From: Archangium violaceum | GTDB taxonomy: Bacteria; Myxococcota; Myxococcia; Myxococcales; Myxococcaceae | Direction: 5' to 3' | DNA: 64,000 nt | Assembly: GCF_016887565.1 (NCBI RefSeq) | Contig: NZ_CP069396.1 | Span: forward strand, 12,940,001 to 13,004,000 | Shown: piece by piece, positions 38,166-47,253 of the stretch | Position numbering within the stretch: position 1 is the first letter of the stretch | Layout of the letters: every line of letters begins with the position of its first letter | Translations under genes and position numbers: made by a program | The notes under the pieces: generated by a model | What the model saw: the letters and a program-made list of their open reading frames with translations, nothing else | What the model was told of the DNA's origin: nothing | Databases searched by the model: none

Positions 38166-39560
38166 ATGTCTCCGCATCCTGTCCACCCGAGCCTCCCGTC
38201 CGAACGGCCACACCGTTGCCTGAACGCACTGGCCTTGAGCACCTTGGTGCTACTTGCCGGATGTGTCACGGCAGCTCCCGCCGGTGGGGATCGCCCCTCC
38301 ACGGTCCGGGAGTCCCACGAAACGCGGGACCGGGTGGCGGCGGTGCGGGCGCCCAGGGTCGATGACGACGCGCTCGTGTTCGCCACGTTGCCTACCCGCT
38401 TCGAGCCGGTCCGGATAGGTGACACGGAACTCACCGCCGCGCTGACAACGATGGTGCTCGACATGCCGCTGCGGGTGGCTGTCAATCGTCCCCCTCTTTA
38501 CGTTGGCCGCAAGCTGGCCTTGGCGGCCTCGTCCACGGAGACAGAGAGCTGGCACTCGGAGCTGGCCCGGGCTTACGGGCGATTCTGCGAGCGACGAGGC
38601 GCTCCGGGAGATTGCCTGACGCTGTACGAGGATGGTCCCCCTCTGCACGACGATGACAGGCGTAGCATCGCCCTGGCCCTCGCCGTGGGCCCGGCCCTGG
38701 AGAGTTTGGACGCAGAGTTGCGGACCATGCTCTCACCCACGCGACTGCTGGCCACCGTCAGCATCAGCATCACGGCCCACATGGCGCTCCTGGTAGCCCC
38801 CGAACCGGTGTCCAAGGGAGTAGCCACCACCCTCACGGTGCTCTTGTGGGGATATCTCGGGTGGGAGTTTTTCGACCTGATACGGGGCTACGTGCAGCTC
38901 TCGGAAGCATCCGCCCGAGCCACCACTTTCGCGGAACTGCGCGAGGCGGGCGAACGGTTCGGCCGGGTCATTGGCCCCAACAGCGTGCGAATCCTCGTGC
39001 TGTTGGGCACGGCGGCGGTGGGCGAGACGGCTGCACTCATGTCCAGGGCGCCAAGGCTGCCGGGCTTCACGCAAGCCGCGCGCTCGGTCGAGTCGAGCAC
39101 TGGGTTGCGCCTGGTCGAGGCCGCGGCAGGAACCGAGCGGGTCATCGTCTCCGTGCCCGAAGGTACCCTCCGTGTTGTCCTGCCAGCCAACGCCCTTGCC
39201 GTAACTGGACAGGACTGGGGAAGAACACCCCCCGTCACACATGGAAATGGGCATCGAGCCTTCAAGACCTTCAAAGCCTTCAAGAAGTTCATGGGACCTG
39301 CTGGTGAAGGCAAGCAGTGGCATCACATCGTCGAGCAGCACGAGGGCAATGCACAGCGATTCGGACCCGAAGCCCTTCACAACACCGAGAATGTGATTCC
39401 CCTCGAGGAAAACATCCATCTGGAAATCAACCGCCTTTATTCCTCCAAGAGTGACGAATTGGGCGGCATGGTGGTTCGCGACTGGCTCCGCACTCAATCC
39501 TACGAGCAGCAGCGAGCCTATGGGTTGAGGATCTTGAGAGCATTCGGAATCACCCCATGA
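38166..39560 (+). CDS. SitA-like lipoprotein polymorphic toxin with WHH nuclease tip
   Basis: A 464-residue protein. A long type II signal ends at LLAG|C33. The chassis shared with the toxins at 24110 and 49499 is more divergent here but keeps CERRGAPGDC, PVSKGVATTLTVLLWGYLGW, FAELREAGERFGRVIGPNSV and RLPGFTQAARSVE. The last ~80 residues are an HNH/EndoVII-type nuclease: QWHHIVEQHEGNAQRFG, HNTENVIPLEENIHLEINRL, a WHH/LHH-like pattern. It is probably delivered by outer-membrane exchange as for SitA; that is inference from family logic. GGAG precedes the ATG by 12 nt. The stop overlaps the immunity start as ATGA. Confidence 0.83.
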   Translation: MSPHPVHPSLPSERPHRCLNALALSTLVLLAGCVTAAPAGGDRPSTVRESHETRDRVAAVRAPRVDDDALVFATLPTRFEPVRIGDTELTAALTTMVLDMPLRVAVNRPPLYVGRKLALAASSTETESWHSELARAYGRFCERRGAPGDCLTLYEDGPPLHDDDRRSIALALAVGPALESLDAELRTMLSPTRLLATVSISITAHMALLVAPEPVSKGVATTLTVLLWGYLGWEFFDLIRGYVQLSEASARATTFAELREAGERFGRVIGPNSVRILVLLGTAAVGETAALMSRAPRLPGFTQAARSVESSTGLRLVEAAAGTERVIVSVPEGTLRVVLPANALAVTGQDWGRTPPVTHGNGHRAFKTFKAFKKFMGPAGEGKQWHHIVEQHEGNAQRFGPEALHNTENVIPLEENIHLEINRLYSSKSDELGGMVVRDWLRTQSYEQQRAYGLRILRAFGITP

Positions 39561-39943
39561 AGAAAGCGCGACTGAAGACCCTCTCGACAGAGAACTTGAT
39601 CGAGGAGTTCAGGACTCTCTCCTCCGAGCACATACGTGCCATCAGGGAGGGCCCGCTGGGCCATGCCAATCGTAAGTACGAAACCCTCGTGGCAATCCGC
39701 GGGGAGTTACGAGAACGAGGCAGCGAGGCAAAGCACCAGCTGCTGGAGTTGCTTACCGCTCCAGATCTGGGGACCCGCTTCTGGGCTGCCTCCTCCATTT
39801 TGACGTTCGCCCCCCATGCCGGAGAGCGGGAACGTGCCGAGCAGGTGCTCACCGAGCTTGCACAGACCCAGAAGAACTCACTCGGGTTCAAGGCAAGCAT
39901 GGTGCTCGAGCAATGGAAGGCGGGCACTTTCAATCCCCCTTGA
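39557..39943 (+). CDS. DUF2019-type immunity protein
   Basis: A 128-residue soluble helical protein with HEAT-like character: NLIEEFRTLSSEHIRAIREG, KYETLVAIRGELRERG, LLELLTAPDLGTRFWAASSI, FKASMVLEQWKAGTF. This is the DUF2019 pattern, a small family repeatedly found next to polymorphic toxins. It overlaps the toxin stop by 4 nt, so the two are translationally coupled and the ratio of toxin to antidote is set at translation. It should bind and block the WHH nuclease in the cytoplasm. There is no export signal. Confidence 0.8.
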   Translation: MKKARLKTLSTENLIEEFRTLSSEHIRAIREGPLGHANRKYETLVAIRGELRERGSEAKHQLLELLTAPDLGTRFWAASSILTFAPHAGERERAEQVLTELAQTQKNSLGFKASMVLEQWKAGTFNPP

Positions 39944-39949
39944 TGCCTC

Positions 39950-41287
39950 TCAATCCTCCGCCGGCTCCATCCGCCTCGCGCCCTCGCGCATCCCCGTGGC
40001 CACCTCGGGAAGGATGCCCAACCGCTCGTAGATGGGCCGCACCCGCTCCCGCAGCGCCGGCAGCTTCACGTGGAACCACGCCGCCGCCAGCAGACACACC
40101 ACGCCCCCCACGACGATCGTCGCCGGCGCCCCGAAGCGATCCGCCAGCGTCCCCGCCAGCAGGCTCCCGAATGGCGCCGTCCCCATGAACGCCATCGCGT
40201 AGAAGCTCATCACCCGGCCCCTCATCCGCTCCTCGACGATGGTCTGCAACAGCGTGTTGCACGCCCCCGTCGTCACCATCATCCCCGCCCCCGTCACCAC
40301 CATCGTCACCAGCGACAGCACCACGCTCCTCGACACCCCGAAGGCGATCAGCCCCGCCCCGAACAGCGACGCCGTCAGCACGATGACCCTGCCGAATCCC
40401 CTCACCGACCGCCTCGACGCCAGGTAGCCCGCCCCCACCAGCGCGCCCATCCCCGACGCCGCCATCAGGAAGCCCAGCGTCGACGGGCCTCCCTTCAGCA
40501 CGTTCGACGCCATCACCGGCATCAGCACCGTGTACGGCATCCCCATCAGGCTCACCACCGCCAGCAGCGCCAACATCGCCCGGATGGGTGGGAAGTGGAA
40601 CGCATACACGAAGCCCTCCTTCAGCTCCTCCACGATGCGGCCGTTCGCCCCCTCCCGCTCCTTCCACGTGATTCGCATCGCCACCAGCGAGGCGATCACC
40701 GCCAGGTAGCTGAAGCCATCGATGAGGAAGCAGCCCCCCTCCCCCACCCACGCGATGAGCCCTCCGGCCACCGACGGGCCCAGCAGCCGCGCCGCGTTGA
40801 ACATCGATGAGTTGAGGGCGATCGCGTTCGGCAGATCCGCCCGGTCTTCAATCATCTCCACCACGAAGGCCTGCCGCCCTGGCACATCGAAGGAGTTGAT
40901 GAGCCCCTGCACCATGCTCAGCACCGCCACGTGCCACACGGCGATGACTCCCGTGAGCGCCAGCACCGCCAGCGCGAAGGACTGCAGCATCGACAGCACC
41001 TGCGTCACCACCAGCAGCCGGTGCCGGTTCCACCGGTCCACCAGCACCCCCGCCACCGGCGACAGCACGAACGCCGGTATCTGCCCGCAGAAGCCCACCA
41101 CCCCCAACAACAACGCCGAGCCACTCAGCCGGTACACCAGCCAGCTTGTCGCCACCCGCGTCAGCCACGTGCCCACCAGCGACACGCTCTGCCCCACGAA
41201 GAAGAGCCGGTAGTTGCGATGGCCCAGCGCCCTGAGCAGGAACCTCCACCCTTCCTCCCTCGCCTCTCCCGCCGCTCGCACCGCCAT
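39950..41287 (-). CDS. MFS exporter (EntS-like, MFS_3)
   Basis: A 445-residue major-facilitator protein with about 12 membrane helices. The EntS/MFS_3 type shows in ALGHRNYRLFFVGQSVSLVG, TWLTRVATSWLVYRLSGSAL, SPVAGVLVDRWNRHRLLVV (cytoplasmic loop motif A), LINSFDVPGRQAFVVEMIE, and LLAGTLADRFGAPATIVVGG. Members export siderophores, macrolides or other small molecules across the inner membrane. AGGAG lies 8 nt before the ATG. It converges on the immunity gene with a 6-nt gap and has no obvious biosynthetic partner, so the substrate cannot be named. Confidence 0.9.
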   Translation of the reverse strand: MAVRAAGEAREEGWRFLLRALGHRNYRLFFVGQSVSLVGTWLTRVATSWLVYRLSGSALLLGVVGFCGQIPAFVLSPVAGVLVDRWNRHRLLVVTQVLSMLQSFALAVLALTGVIAVWHVAVLSMVQGLINSFDVPGRQAFVVEMIEDRADLPNAIALNSSMFNAARLLGPSVAGGLIAWVGEGGCFLIDGFSYLAVIASLVAMRITWKEREGANGRIVEELKEGFVYAFHFPPIRAMLALLAVVSLMGMPYTVLMPVMASNVLKGGPSTLGFLMAASGMGALVGAGYLASRRSVRGFGRVIVLTASLFGAGLIAFGVSRSVVLSLVTMVVTGAGMMVTTGACNTLLQTIVEERMRGRVMSFYAMAFMGTAPFGSLLAGTLADRFGAPATIVVGGVVCLLAAAWFHVKLPALRERVRPIYERLGILPEVATGMREGARRMEPAED

Positions 41288-41578
41288 TCCGGGTTCTCCT
41301 CACGGGCGGTCACCGTCGTTCCTTCAGGCGCGCCCCTCCACCTCCCGTTAAAAGTAGGGCCATCCGCCGGCGCTGCCGTGCCCCTCACACGCCTCCTGCC
41401 TTCCCGGGGCCCGTCCGTCCGGCTGCCAGACACAGCTGTCTCCTTGGGTCATGATGCAGCGCGGTATGCAGCCGACCATCCCCTCAGAACCTGGAACAAC
41501 ATTCTTCCAGCTTTTTCGGGATTGTAATATTCTATTAATACCACTGGGTGAGGATCCGACGCAGTCAGGGGGTGGTAA

Positions 41579-44548
41579 GTGGAAAACCTGAAGCGGTCGA
41601 AACCGGAACAGCAGGTGGCCCTACCCGAGAGGGAAGGTGCCCCGCATCCGGACGACTGCCCGGGTTGCCCCCACTGCGTGGGCGACGCGCTGCTGGAGCA
41701 GGAGCTGCTGCGCGCCCAGGCCAAGATGAGCGAGAGCGGGCTGGAGCCCACCCGGGTCGTCGGCCCTCCCTCGCCGCTGCCCACCCCCGCCGAGGCGCCG
41801 CCCCCCGCTCCCGAGGCGCTGCCCCGGGGCACCTCCGTGGGACGCTACCTGGTGCTGGAGCGGCTGGGCGCCGGCGGCATGGGCGAGGTGTATGCGGCGT
41901 TCGATCCCCAGCTCAACCGCAAGGTGGCCATCAAGCTGCTGCTGCCCGGGGGCGAGGGGCTGGACCGGAGCGAGGCGCGCCTGCGGCTGATGCGCGAGGC
42001 CCAGTCCATGGCCCGCCTGTCGCACCCCAACGTGCTGCCCGTGTACGACATCGGCGAGCACGGGGACCAGGTGTTCATCGCCCTGGAGCTGGTGGAGGGC
42101 TGCACGCTGCGGCGCTGGCTGAAGGAGGAGAAATCGCGGCACTGGCGCGAGGTGGTGGAGGTGCTCACGCGGGCCGGGCGCGGACTGGCCGCCGCCCACG
42201 CGGTGGGGCTCGTCCACCGCGACTTCAAGCCGGACAACGTGCTGGTGGGCCGGGACGGGCGCGTGCTCGTCTTCGACTTCGGCCTGGCGTGCGACCAGGG
42301 CACGGCCAACCCCCAGGCGCCCGCCCCGGTGGACCTGGCCGAAATCCTCCGCGCCGAGCCGACCGCCTCGCGCGACTCGGGCTCCATCTCCGGCATCCGC
42401 ACCCGCGAGCCGCTGGAGACGCCGGTGACGCGCGCCGGCCTCATCATGGGTACTCCGGGCTACATGGCCCCCGAGCAGTACCGCCAGGAGCCCGTCACCG
42501 CCCAGGCCGACCAGTTCAGCTTCTGCGCCACCCTCTACTACGCCCTCTATGGTGAGCACGCCTTCGAGGGCAGTGGCGCCGCGTGGCTGGCCCGCGCCAC
42601 GCTCGAGGGCCGCCTGCGTCCGCCACCCCGGGACTCGCGCGTGCCGGGCTGGCTGCGGCGCGTCGTCCTCAAGGGACTCAGCCTCCACCCGCGCGAGCGC
42701 TACGTCTCCATGGGGGCGCTGCTGGATGCGCTCCAGGACGACCCGCGCACCCGCCTGCGGCGCGACGTGTTCGTCGCGGTGGCCGCGGCCTTCCTCCTGG
42801 CGGTGGTGGCCGGCGCCGTGGGCCAGTGGCACCAGCGCCAGGGCCTGTGCCAGGAATCCGCCGCGAAGCTGGACGGGGTGTGGGACGCCCCACGCCAGCA
42901 GGCCGTGGAGAAGGCCTTCCTCGCCACCGGCCAGCCCTATGCGGCCACCACCTGGGCCGGGGTGAAGCGCGAGCTGGATGCGTACGCCTCGGACTGGGTG
43001 GAGCGGCAGCGGGAGGCGTGCGTGGCGACGCGGCTGCGCGGCCAGGCCTCCGAGGAGCTGCTCACCGCGCGCACCGCCTGCCTGGAGCGTCGGCGCGCCG
43101 AGCTCAAGGCCCTCACGGACGTGCTCACCGAGGCCAACGTCACCGTGGTGGAGCGCGCCGTGGAGGCCGCGCGCGGGCTGTCGGAGCTCGGCCCCTGCGC
43201 CGAGGTGGAGCCGGCGGCCGCGCACGTGAAGCCGGACCCCCAGCTGGAGCCCCGGGTGGAGGGCCTGCGCGCCTCGCTCGCGCGAGCCCGGGCCCTGCGC
43301 ATCTCCGGCCAGTACCCGGCGGGGCTCTCCGTGGCCGCCCCCGTCGTCGCCGAGGCGCGCACCCTGGGCTACCCCCCGCTGCTGGCCGAGGCCCTGCTGG
43401 AGCTGGGACAGCAGCAGGCCGACTTCGGCAACCCCGACGCCGAGCACACGCTGAAGGAGGCGGTGTGGAGGGCCGACGCGGTGCGGCTGGACGAGGTGCG
43501 CACCGAGGCGCTGGTGGCCCTCACCCAGCTCGTCGCCTACGACGCGGCGCGCGTGCACGACGGCCATGACTGGTTCCACCAGGCGCGCGCGCTGCTGGTG
43601 CGCACCCGCCGGCAGGGCCGCATCCTCGCCGAGCTGGAGAGCTCCCACGGCCTGGTGTACGCCGCCCAGGGAGACGTGGCCGCCGCCGAGGCCTCGCACC
43701 GCAACGCGCTCGCCGTGCTGGAGCAGGTGTCCCCCGAGGAGAACCCCGAGAAGGCGGTGGTGCTGCGGCGGCTGGGCAACGCGCTCTCCGCCCAGGGCCG
43801 CTACGAGGAGGCGCTGCTCGTGTACCAGCGTGCCCACGCGGACTTCCGCAAGGCCCTGGGGGACGAGCACCCGCGCGTGGGCAGCTCGCTGGTGAACATC
43901 GGCACCACGCTCACCGCGCTGGGCCGCCACGGCGAGGCCCTGGAGCCACTGCGCCAGGGCGTGGCCATCGTGGCGCGCACGCTGCCGGTGAAGCACCCCT
44001 TCCGCTCCCAGGCGCTCAACGCGCTGGGCTTCGCGCTGTGGCGCGACGGGGACACGAAGCAGGCACTGGACGTGCTGCGCCGGGCGGTGGCGACGGCGGA
44101 GCACACCCGCGGCCCGGAGCACCCGGAGGTCGCGCAGCCGTGCAACACCCTGGGCCTGGTGCTGCTGGACGCCGGGGAACCCAAGCAGGCCCTGGAGGCC
44201 TTCGCCAGGGCGCTGCGCATCCGCGAGCACGCGCTGGGGGCCCATCACCCGGAGCTGGCCGGGCCCCTCACCGGCCAGGGCGAGGCGCTGATGAAGCTGG
44301 GCCGTACCGCCGAGGCGCTCGCGCCCCTGGAGCGCGCCCTGTCGCTGCGCACCACGCATGCCGTGCCCCCGGTGGAGCTGGCCGAGACGCGCTTCGCCCT
44401 CGCCCGCGCGCTGTGGGCATCCCACCGGGACACGGCGAGAGCCAGGCAGCTCGCCCTGGTGGCCCAGAGCGCGCTGGAGCAGCCGGGCGGCGAGCACCTG
44501 CGCGCGGAAATCCAGGACTGGCTCGCCTCCCACGCGCCCCGCGAGTAG
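41579..44548 (+). CDS. Membrane Ser/Thr protein kinase with TPR sensor domain
   Basis: A 989-residue eukaryote-like kinase. Residues ~88-385 are the kinase: RYLVLERLGAGGMGEVYAAF (glycine loop), VAIKLLLPG (Lys), LVHRDFKPDNVL (catalytic Asp), FDFGLACDQ and GTPGYMAPEQYR. A single membrane helix is at ~397-417 (VAVAAAFLLAVVAGAVGQW). The C-terminal ~550 residues, outside the membrane, end in KLC-like TPRs (ALNALGFALWRDGDTKQALD, NTLGLVLLDAGEPKQALEAF) that should sense peptides or proteins. The start is GTG at 41579. The 290-bp leader has a CTGGAA/TTCCAG inverted repeat (41491-41510) and an AT-rich stretch after it that may mark the promoter. Confidence 0.92.
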   Translation: MENLKRSKPEQQVALPEREGAPHPDDCPGCPHCVGDALLEQELLRAQAKMSESGLEPTRVVGPPSPLPTPAEAPPPAPEALPRGTSVGRYLVLERLGAGGMGEVYAAFDPQLNRKVAIKLLLPGGEGLDRSEARLRLMREAQSMARLSHPNVLPVYDIGEHGDQVFIALELVEGCTLRRWLKEEKSRHWREVVEVLTRAGRGLAAAHAVGLVHRDFKPDNVLVGRDGRVLVFDFGLACDQGTANPQAPAPVDLAEILRAEPTASRDSGSISGIRTREPLETPVTRAGLIMGTPGYMAPEQYRQEPVTAQADQFSFCATLYYALYGEHAFEGSGAAWLARATLEGRLRPPPRDSRVPGWLRRVVLKGLSLHPRERYVSMGALLDALQDDPRTRLRRDVFVAVAAAFLLAVVAGAVGQWHQRQGLCQESAAKLDGVWDAPRQQAVEKAFLATGQPYAATTWAGVKRELDAYASDWVERQREACVATRLRGQASEELLTARTACLERRRAELKALTDVLTEANVTVVERAVEAARGLSELGPCAEVEPAAAHVKPDPQLEPRVEGLRASLARARALRISGQYPAGLSVAAPVVAEARTLGYPPLLAEALLELGQQQADFGNPDAEHTLKEAVWRADAVRLDEVRTEALVALTQLVAYDAARVHDGHDWFHQARALLVRTRRQGRILAELESSHGLVYAAQGDVAAAEASHRNALAVLEQVSPEENPEKAVVLRRLGNALSAQGRYEEALLVYQRAHADFRKALGDEHPRVGSSLVNIGTTLTALGRHGEALEPLRQGVAIVARTLPVKHPFRSQALNALGFALWRDGDTKQALDVLRRAVATAEHTRGPEHPEVAQPCNTLGLVLLDAGEPKQALEAFARALRIREHALGAHHPELAGPLTGQGEALMKLGRTAEALAPLERALSLRTTHAVPPVELAETRFALARALWASHRDTARARQLALVAQSALEQPGGEHLRAEIQDWLASHAPRE

Positions 44549-44557
44549 CGGCGCGCC

Positions 44558-45907
44558 TCACTCCGCCCCTTCGTACACGGGGAACTCCAGCCGCAGGCGC
44601 GCCCCACCCTCCTCCCGGTTCTCTGCCACCAGCGAGCCGCCGAACTGCTCCACCAGCTCGCGCGAGAGGGCCAGCCCCAGCCCCGTCCCCTTCTCCGGCC
44701 CCTTGGTGGTGAAGAAGCTCTCGAAGAGCCGGGGCAGCACCTCCGGGGGAAAGCCCGGGCCGTTGTCCTCCACCCGCAGCAGCACCCGGGAGCCCTCCCG
44801 CCCACCGGTGACGCGGACCTCGGAGCCGACCCGGCCATCCAGCGCGTCCCCCGCGTTCACCAGCAGGTTGAGCAGCACCTGCGCCAGCCTCCGGTGCACC
44901 GCGAGCACCGGGGGCAGCTCCTTCGGCACCTCCACCTCCACCCGCGCCACGTGCTCGAGCCGCAGCCGGGCGATGCGCACCGCGTCTCCCACCACGTCCG
45001 CCAGCGAGCACGCCGTGGGCCCCTCCGCGTCCATGCGCGAGAAGCCCCTCAGGTCCGCGATGATCTGCCGCACGCGCTCGAGGCCCGCGCGCGTCTCGCC
45101 GAAGACCTCGGCGAGCTCCTCCCGGGACGGGTGGGGATGCGCCAGCACCTCGCGCTCGAGGAAGTCGAGGTTGGCGCGGATGTAGGCCACCGGGTTGTTG
45201 ATTTCGTGGATGACGCCCGCCGCGAGCCGCCCGATGGTGGCCAGCTTCTCGGACTGGGCCCGGCGGCGCTCACTGATGGCGAGCGACTCCATCGCCTCGC
45301 GGCGTCCGCGCTCCAGGCGGGCCTCGCTCTCCGCGCGCAGCGCCTGGCGGAACTGGCTGGAGCCGTACGCCCCGATGAGGGTGGTCGTCGCCGTGAGGCC
45401 GGCCCACAGCACCGCCTTGCTCCACGGGTGCCCATCGGCCAGTTGCAGACCCGCCGCCCCCAGGCCACACAGCAGGCCGCTGATGGTGATGGCGCTCGCG
45501 TCCCGGGGATAGCCCAGGGCCAGGATGAGCGGCAGGAAGGGGAAGAAGGCGTTGTAGGGACTGGAGGTGGCGCCCGTGACGCGCACCAGCCCGAAGAAGC
45601 TGAGGCTGGCGAGCACGCTCTGGAAGGCGATGTGCCAGCGCACCCCGGACACGGACCGCTCGTCCAGCAGCAGCGCGGAGGCCAGCAGGCCCAGGGCCCA
45701 CACGACGCGGATGGCCAGGATGCGCACGTCGTGCCCCACCGAGAGCATATCCAACAGGTACTGGGAGAGGACGGCCCCGGAGAACATCAGCAACATCTTG
45801 CGAGGCGGTGCCCCCGAGATGGGCGCCGGGGAGCTCCCGGCGACACGCGGGCCGGTGTGCACTGCCGGAGGGGCCGGATCAGCGCGGGGGACGGGGGGGA
45901 GGCTCAT
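44558..45907 (-). CDS. Membrane sensor histidine kinase
   Basis: A 449-residue sensor kinase. About six hydrophobic segments (residues ~40-190) form a membrane sensor without a large periplasmic loop. A coiled linker leads to the dimerisation box GRLAAGVIHEINNPVAYIRA, with the phospho-accepting His, and an HATPase domain with LLNLLVNAGDAL (N box), VEDNGPGFPPEVLPRLFESF (G1/F), TTKGPEKGTGLGLALSRELV (G2). The NtrB/ZraS-like HEINNP form is typical of myxobacterial orphan kinases. No response regulator is adjacent; the Hpt protein 0.9 kb away could be a partner. GTG at 45916 is an alternative start. It converges with the Ser/Thr kinase gene. Confidence 0.9.
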   Translation of the reverse strand: MSLPPVPRADPAPPAVHTGPRVAGSSPAPISGAPPRKMLLMFSGAVLSQYLLDMLSVGHDVRILAIRVVWALGLLASALLLDERSVSGVRWHIAFQSVLASLSFFGLVRVTGATSSPYNAFFPFLPLILALGYPRDASAITISGLLCGLGAAGLQLADGHPWSKAVLWAGLTATTTLIGAYGSSQFRQALRAESEARLERGRREAMESLAISERRRAQSEKLATIGRLAAGVIHEINNPVAYIRANLDFLEREVLAHPHPSREELAEVFGETRAGLERVRQIIADLRGFSRMDAEGPTACSLADVVGDAVRIARLRLEHVARVEVEVPKELPPVLAVHRRLAQVLLNLLVNAGDALDGRVGSEVRVTGGREGSRVLLRVEDNGPGFPPEVLPRLFESFFTTKGPEKGTGLGLALSRELVEQFGGSLVAENREEGGARLRLEFPVYEGAE

Positions 45908-46085
45908 GGATCGCACCCGGGGGCGGGAACGAGCCTGATCCTATCAGTTCAGAAGTTGAGACTGAGGCGAGGCCTGCCCATCGGCCCACTGCTCGATGGA
46001 ACTCTCGAATCCCCTCTCGAGCCATGAGAAACAGGGCGACGGTGTCGCTTCACGTAGGATGCGCACCCGTGAGGGAGTGGAGGCA

Positions 46086-46802
46086 ATGACGGAGCGCAAG
46101 GGGCGCGAGGCGTGGCCGCCGGAGCTCACCGAGCAGTTGCGCAAGGTGGACCGGCTGCGGCGCAGCGGGCGGTACGCGGAGGCGCTCTCCCGGATGGGGC
46201 GGCTGGCGGAGGAGCACCCGCGCCAGATGCGCGTCCTGTTGGAGATGGGGCTGACACTCGGCGTCTGGGGTGGCGCGCCCGCCGAGGCGCTGCCCTGGTT
46301 CGAGCGCGCCCTGGAGATGGCACCGGGCCACGTGTCCGCGCAGCTGCACCGGGCGCTCGCCCTGGCCCGGCTGGGCCGGCACGCGGAGGCCGTGGCCGAC
46401 TTCGACGCGCTCGAGGCGGTGGGCTACCGCAAGGCGCTCGTGCTGTACATGAAGCGCGCCGAGTCCCTGGAGGTGCTCGGCCGGCTGGACGACGCCGAGC
46501 GGGATTGGACCCAGGCGCTCGCCGAGGACCCCGGCAACCCGTGGCTGCTGCAGCAGCGTGCCTCGGCGCGGGCCCGGATCGGACGGTTGCGGGAGGCCAT
46601 CGAGGATCTCTCCGACGCACTGGTCGCGGGTGAGGGAGAGGTGGACGCGGAGCTGCTGCGTGACCGGGGCGTGCTGCGCGCGCGGCTGGGGGATACGACG
46701 GGAGCCCGCGCGGACTTCGAGGCGGGACTCGCCGCCCTGCGCGAGGGCGACCCACCCGGGCTCGCGGAGGAGCTGCGCCGGAGGCTCCAGGACAATTCCT
46801 GA
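46086..46802 (+). CDS. TPR-repeat protein
   Basis: A 238-residue cytoplasmic protein of about five TPRs: DRLRRSGRYAEALSRMGRLA, GAPAEALPWFERALEMAPGH, ALARLGRHAEAVADFDALEA, LGRLDDAERDWTQALAEDPG, RIGRLREAIEDLSDALVAGE. There is no signal peptide or enzyme domain, so it is probably a scaffold for protein complexes. ATG at 46086 has GGGAG and GGAGG upstream; the frame before it lacks coding character. It converges on the Hpt gene with a 4-nt gap. Confidence 0.85.
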   Translation: MTERKGREAWPPELTEQLRKVDRLRRSGRYAEALSRMGRLAEEHPRQMRVLLEMGLTLGVWGGAPAEALPWFERALEMAPGHVSAQLHRALALARLGRHAEAVADFDALEAVGYRKALVLYMKRAESLEVLGRLDDAERDWTQALAEDPGNPWLLQQRASARARIGRLREAIEDLSDALVAGEGEVDAELLRDRGVLRARLGDTTGARADFEAGLAALREGDPPGLAEELRRRLQDNS

Positions 46803-46806
46803 CGCT

Positions 46807-47184
46807 TCAGTCCTGGAGGCCCAGCTCGGCCACGAGCAGGGGACGCGCCCGCGTGAACTCCCGCTCCACCTCGTCCAGCAGCTCCCCCGCTCCGGCCAGG
46901 CCCTGCTCCCGCACGAGGTTCTCCAGCGCCTTGCAGAGCTGACGCACCCGCATCATCCCGAACATGCCGCTGCTCGAGGCCAGGCCATGCGACTCGTTGG
47001 CGAGCCTCGCGGCATCACCCGCGGCCAGCAGCTTGCGCATCTGGCCCATCCGCTCCGGAGAGCGCGACAGGAAGCCACGGGCGAGATCCACCACCACGTG
47101 CGGATCCTTCTCGTCCTCCAGCACACGCAGCTTCTCCAGCTGCTTCACGTCGAACACGGGGGCCGACTGCTCCATGGGAGTCAT
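46807..47184 (-). CDS. Hpt-domain phosphotransfer protein
   Basis: A 125-residue single-domain histidine phosphotransfer protein. The phospho-accepting His is in ARLANESHGLASSSGMFG, the HxLxxSS form of Hpt domains, with flanking helices RGFLSRSPERMGQMRKLLAA and RVRQLCKALENLVREQGLAG. It shuttles phosphate between receiver domains in a phosphorelay. It is encoded alone, but a histidine kinase gene lies close by on the same strand. An ATG three codons in is an alternative start. Confidence 0.88.
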   Translation of the reverse strand: MTPMEQSAPVFDVKQLEKLRVLEDEKDPHVVVDLARGFLSRSPERMGQMRKLLAAGDAARLANESHGLASSSGMFGMMRVRQLCKALENLVREQGLAGAGELLDEVEREFTRARPLLVAELGLQD

Positions 47185-47253
47185 TCTGCACGACTCGACG
47201 CCAGATGTTCAGCGGCCCCCCTGGGTCCTCCCGGTAGCCGCCCGGAGTGGGAT

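Noticed and set aside
41491-41510. CTGGAA/TTCCAG inverted repeat as a sigma-54 promoter or defined operator
   Set aside because: The spacing and bases do not match the -24/-12 TGGC/TTGC pattern, and one weak 6-bp dyad is not enough to call an operator.
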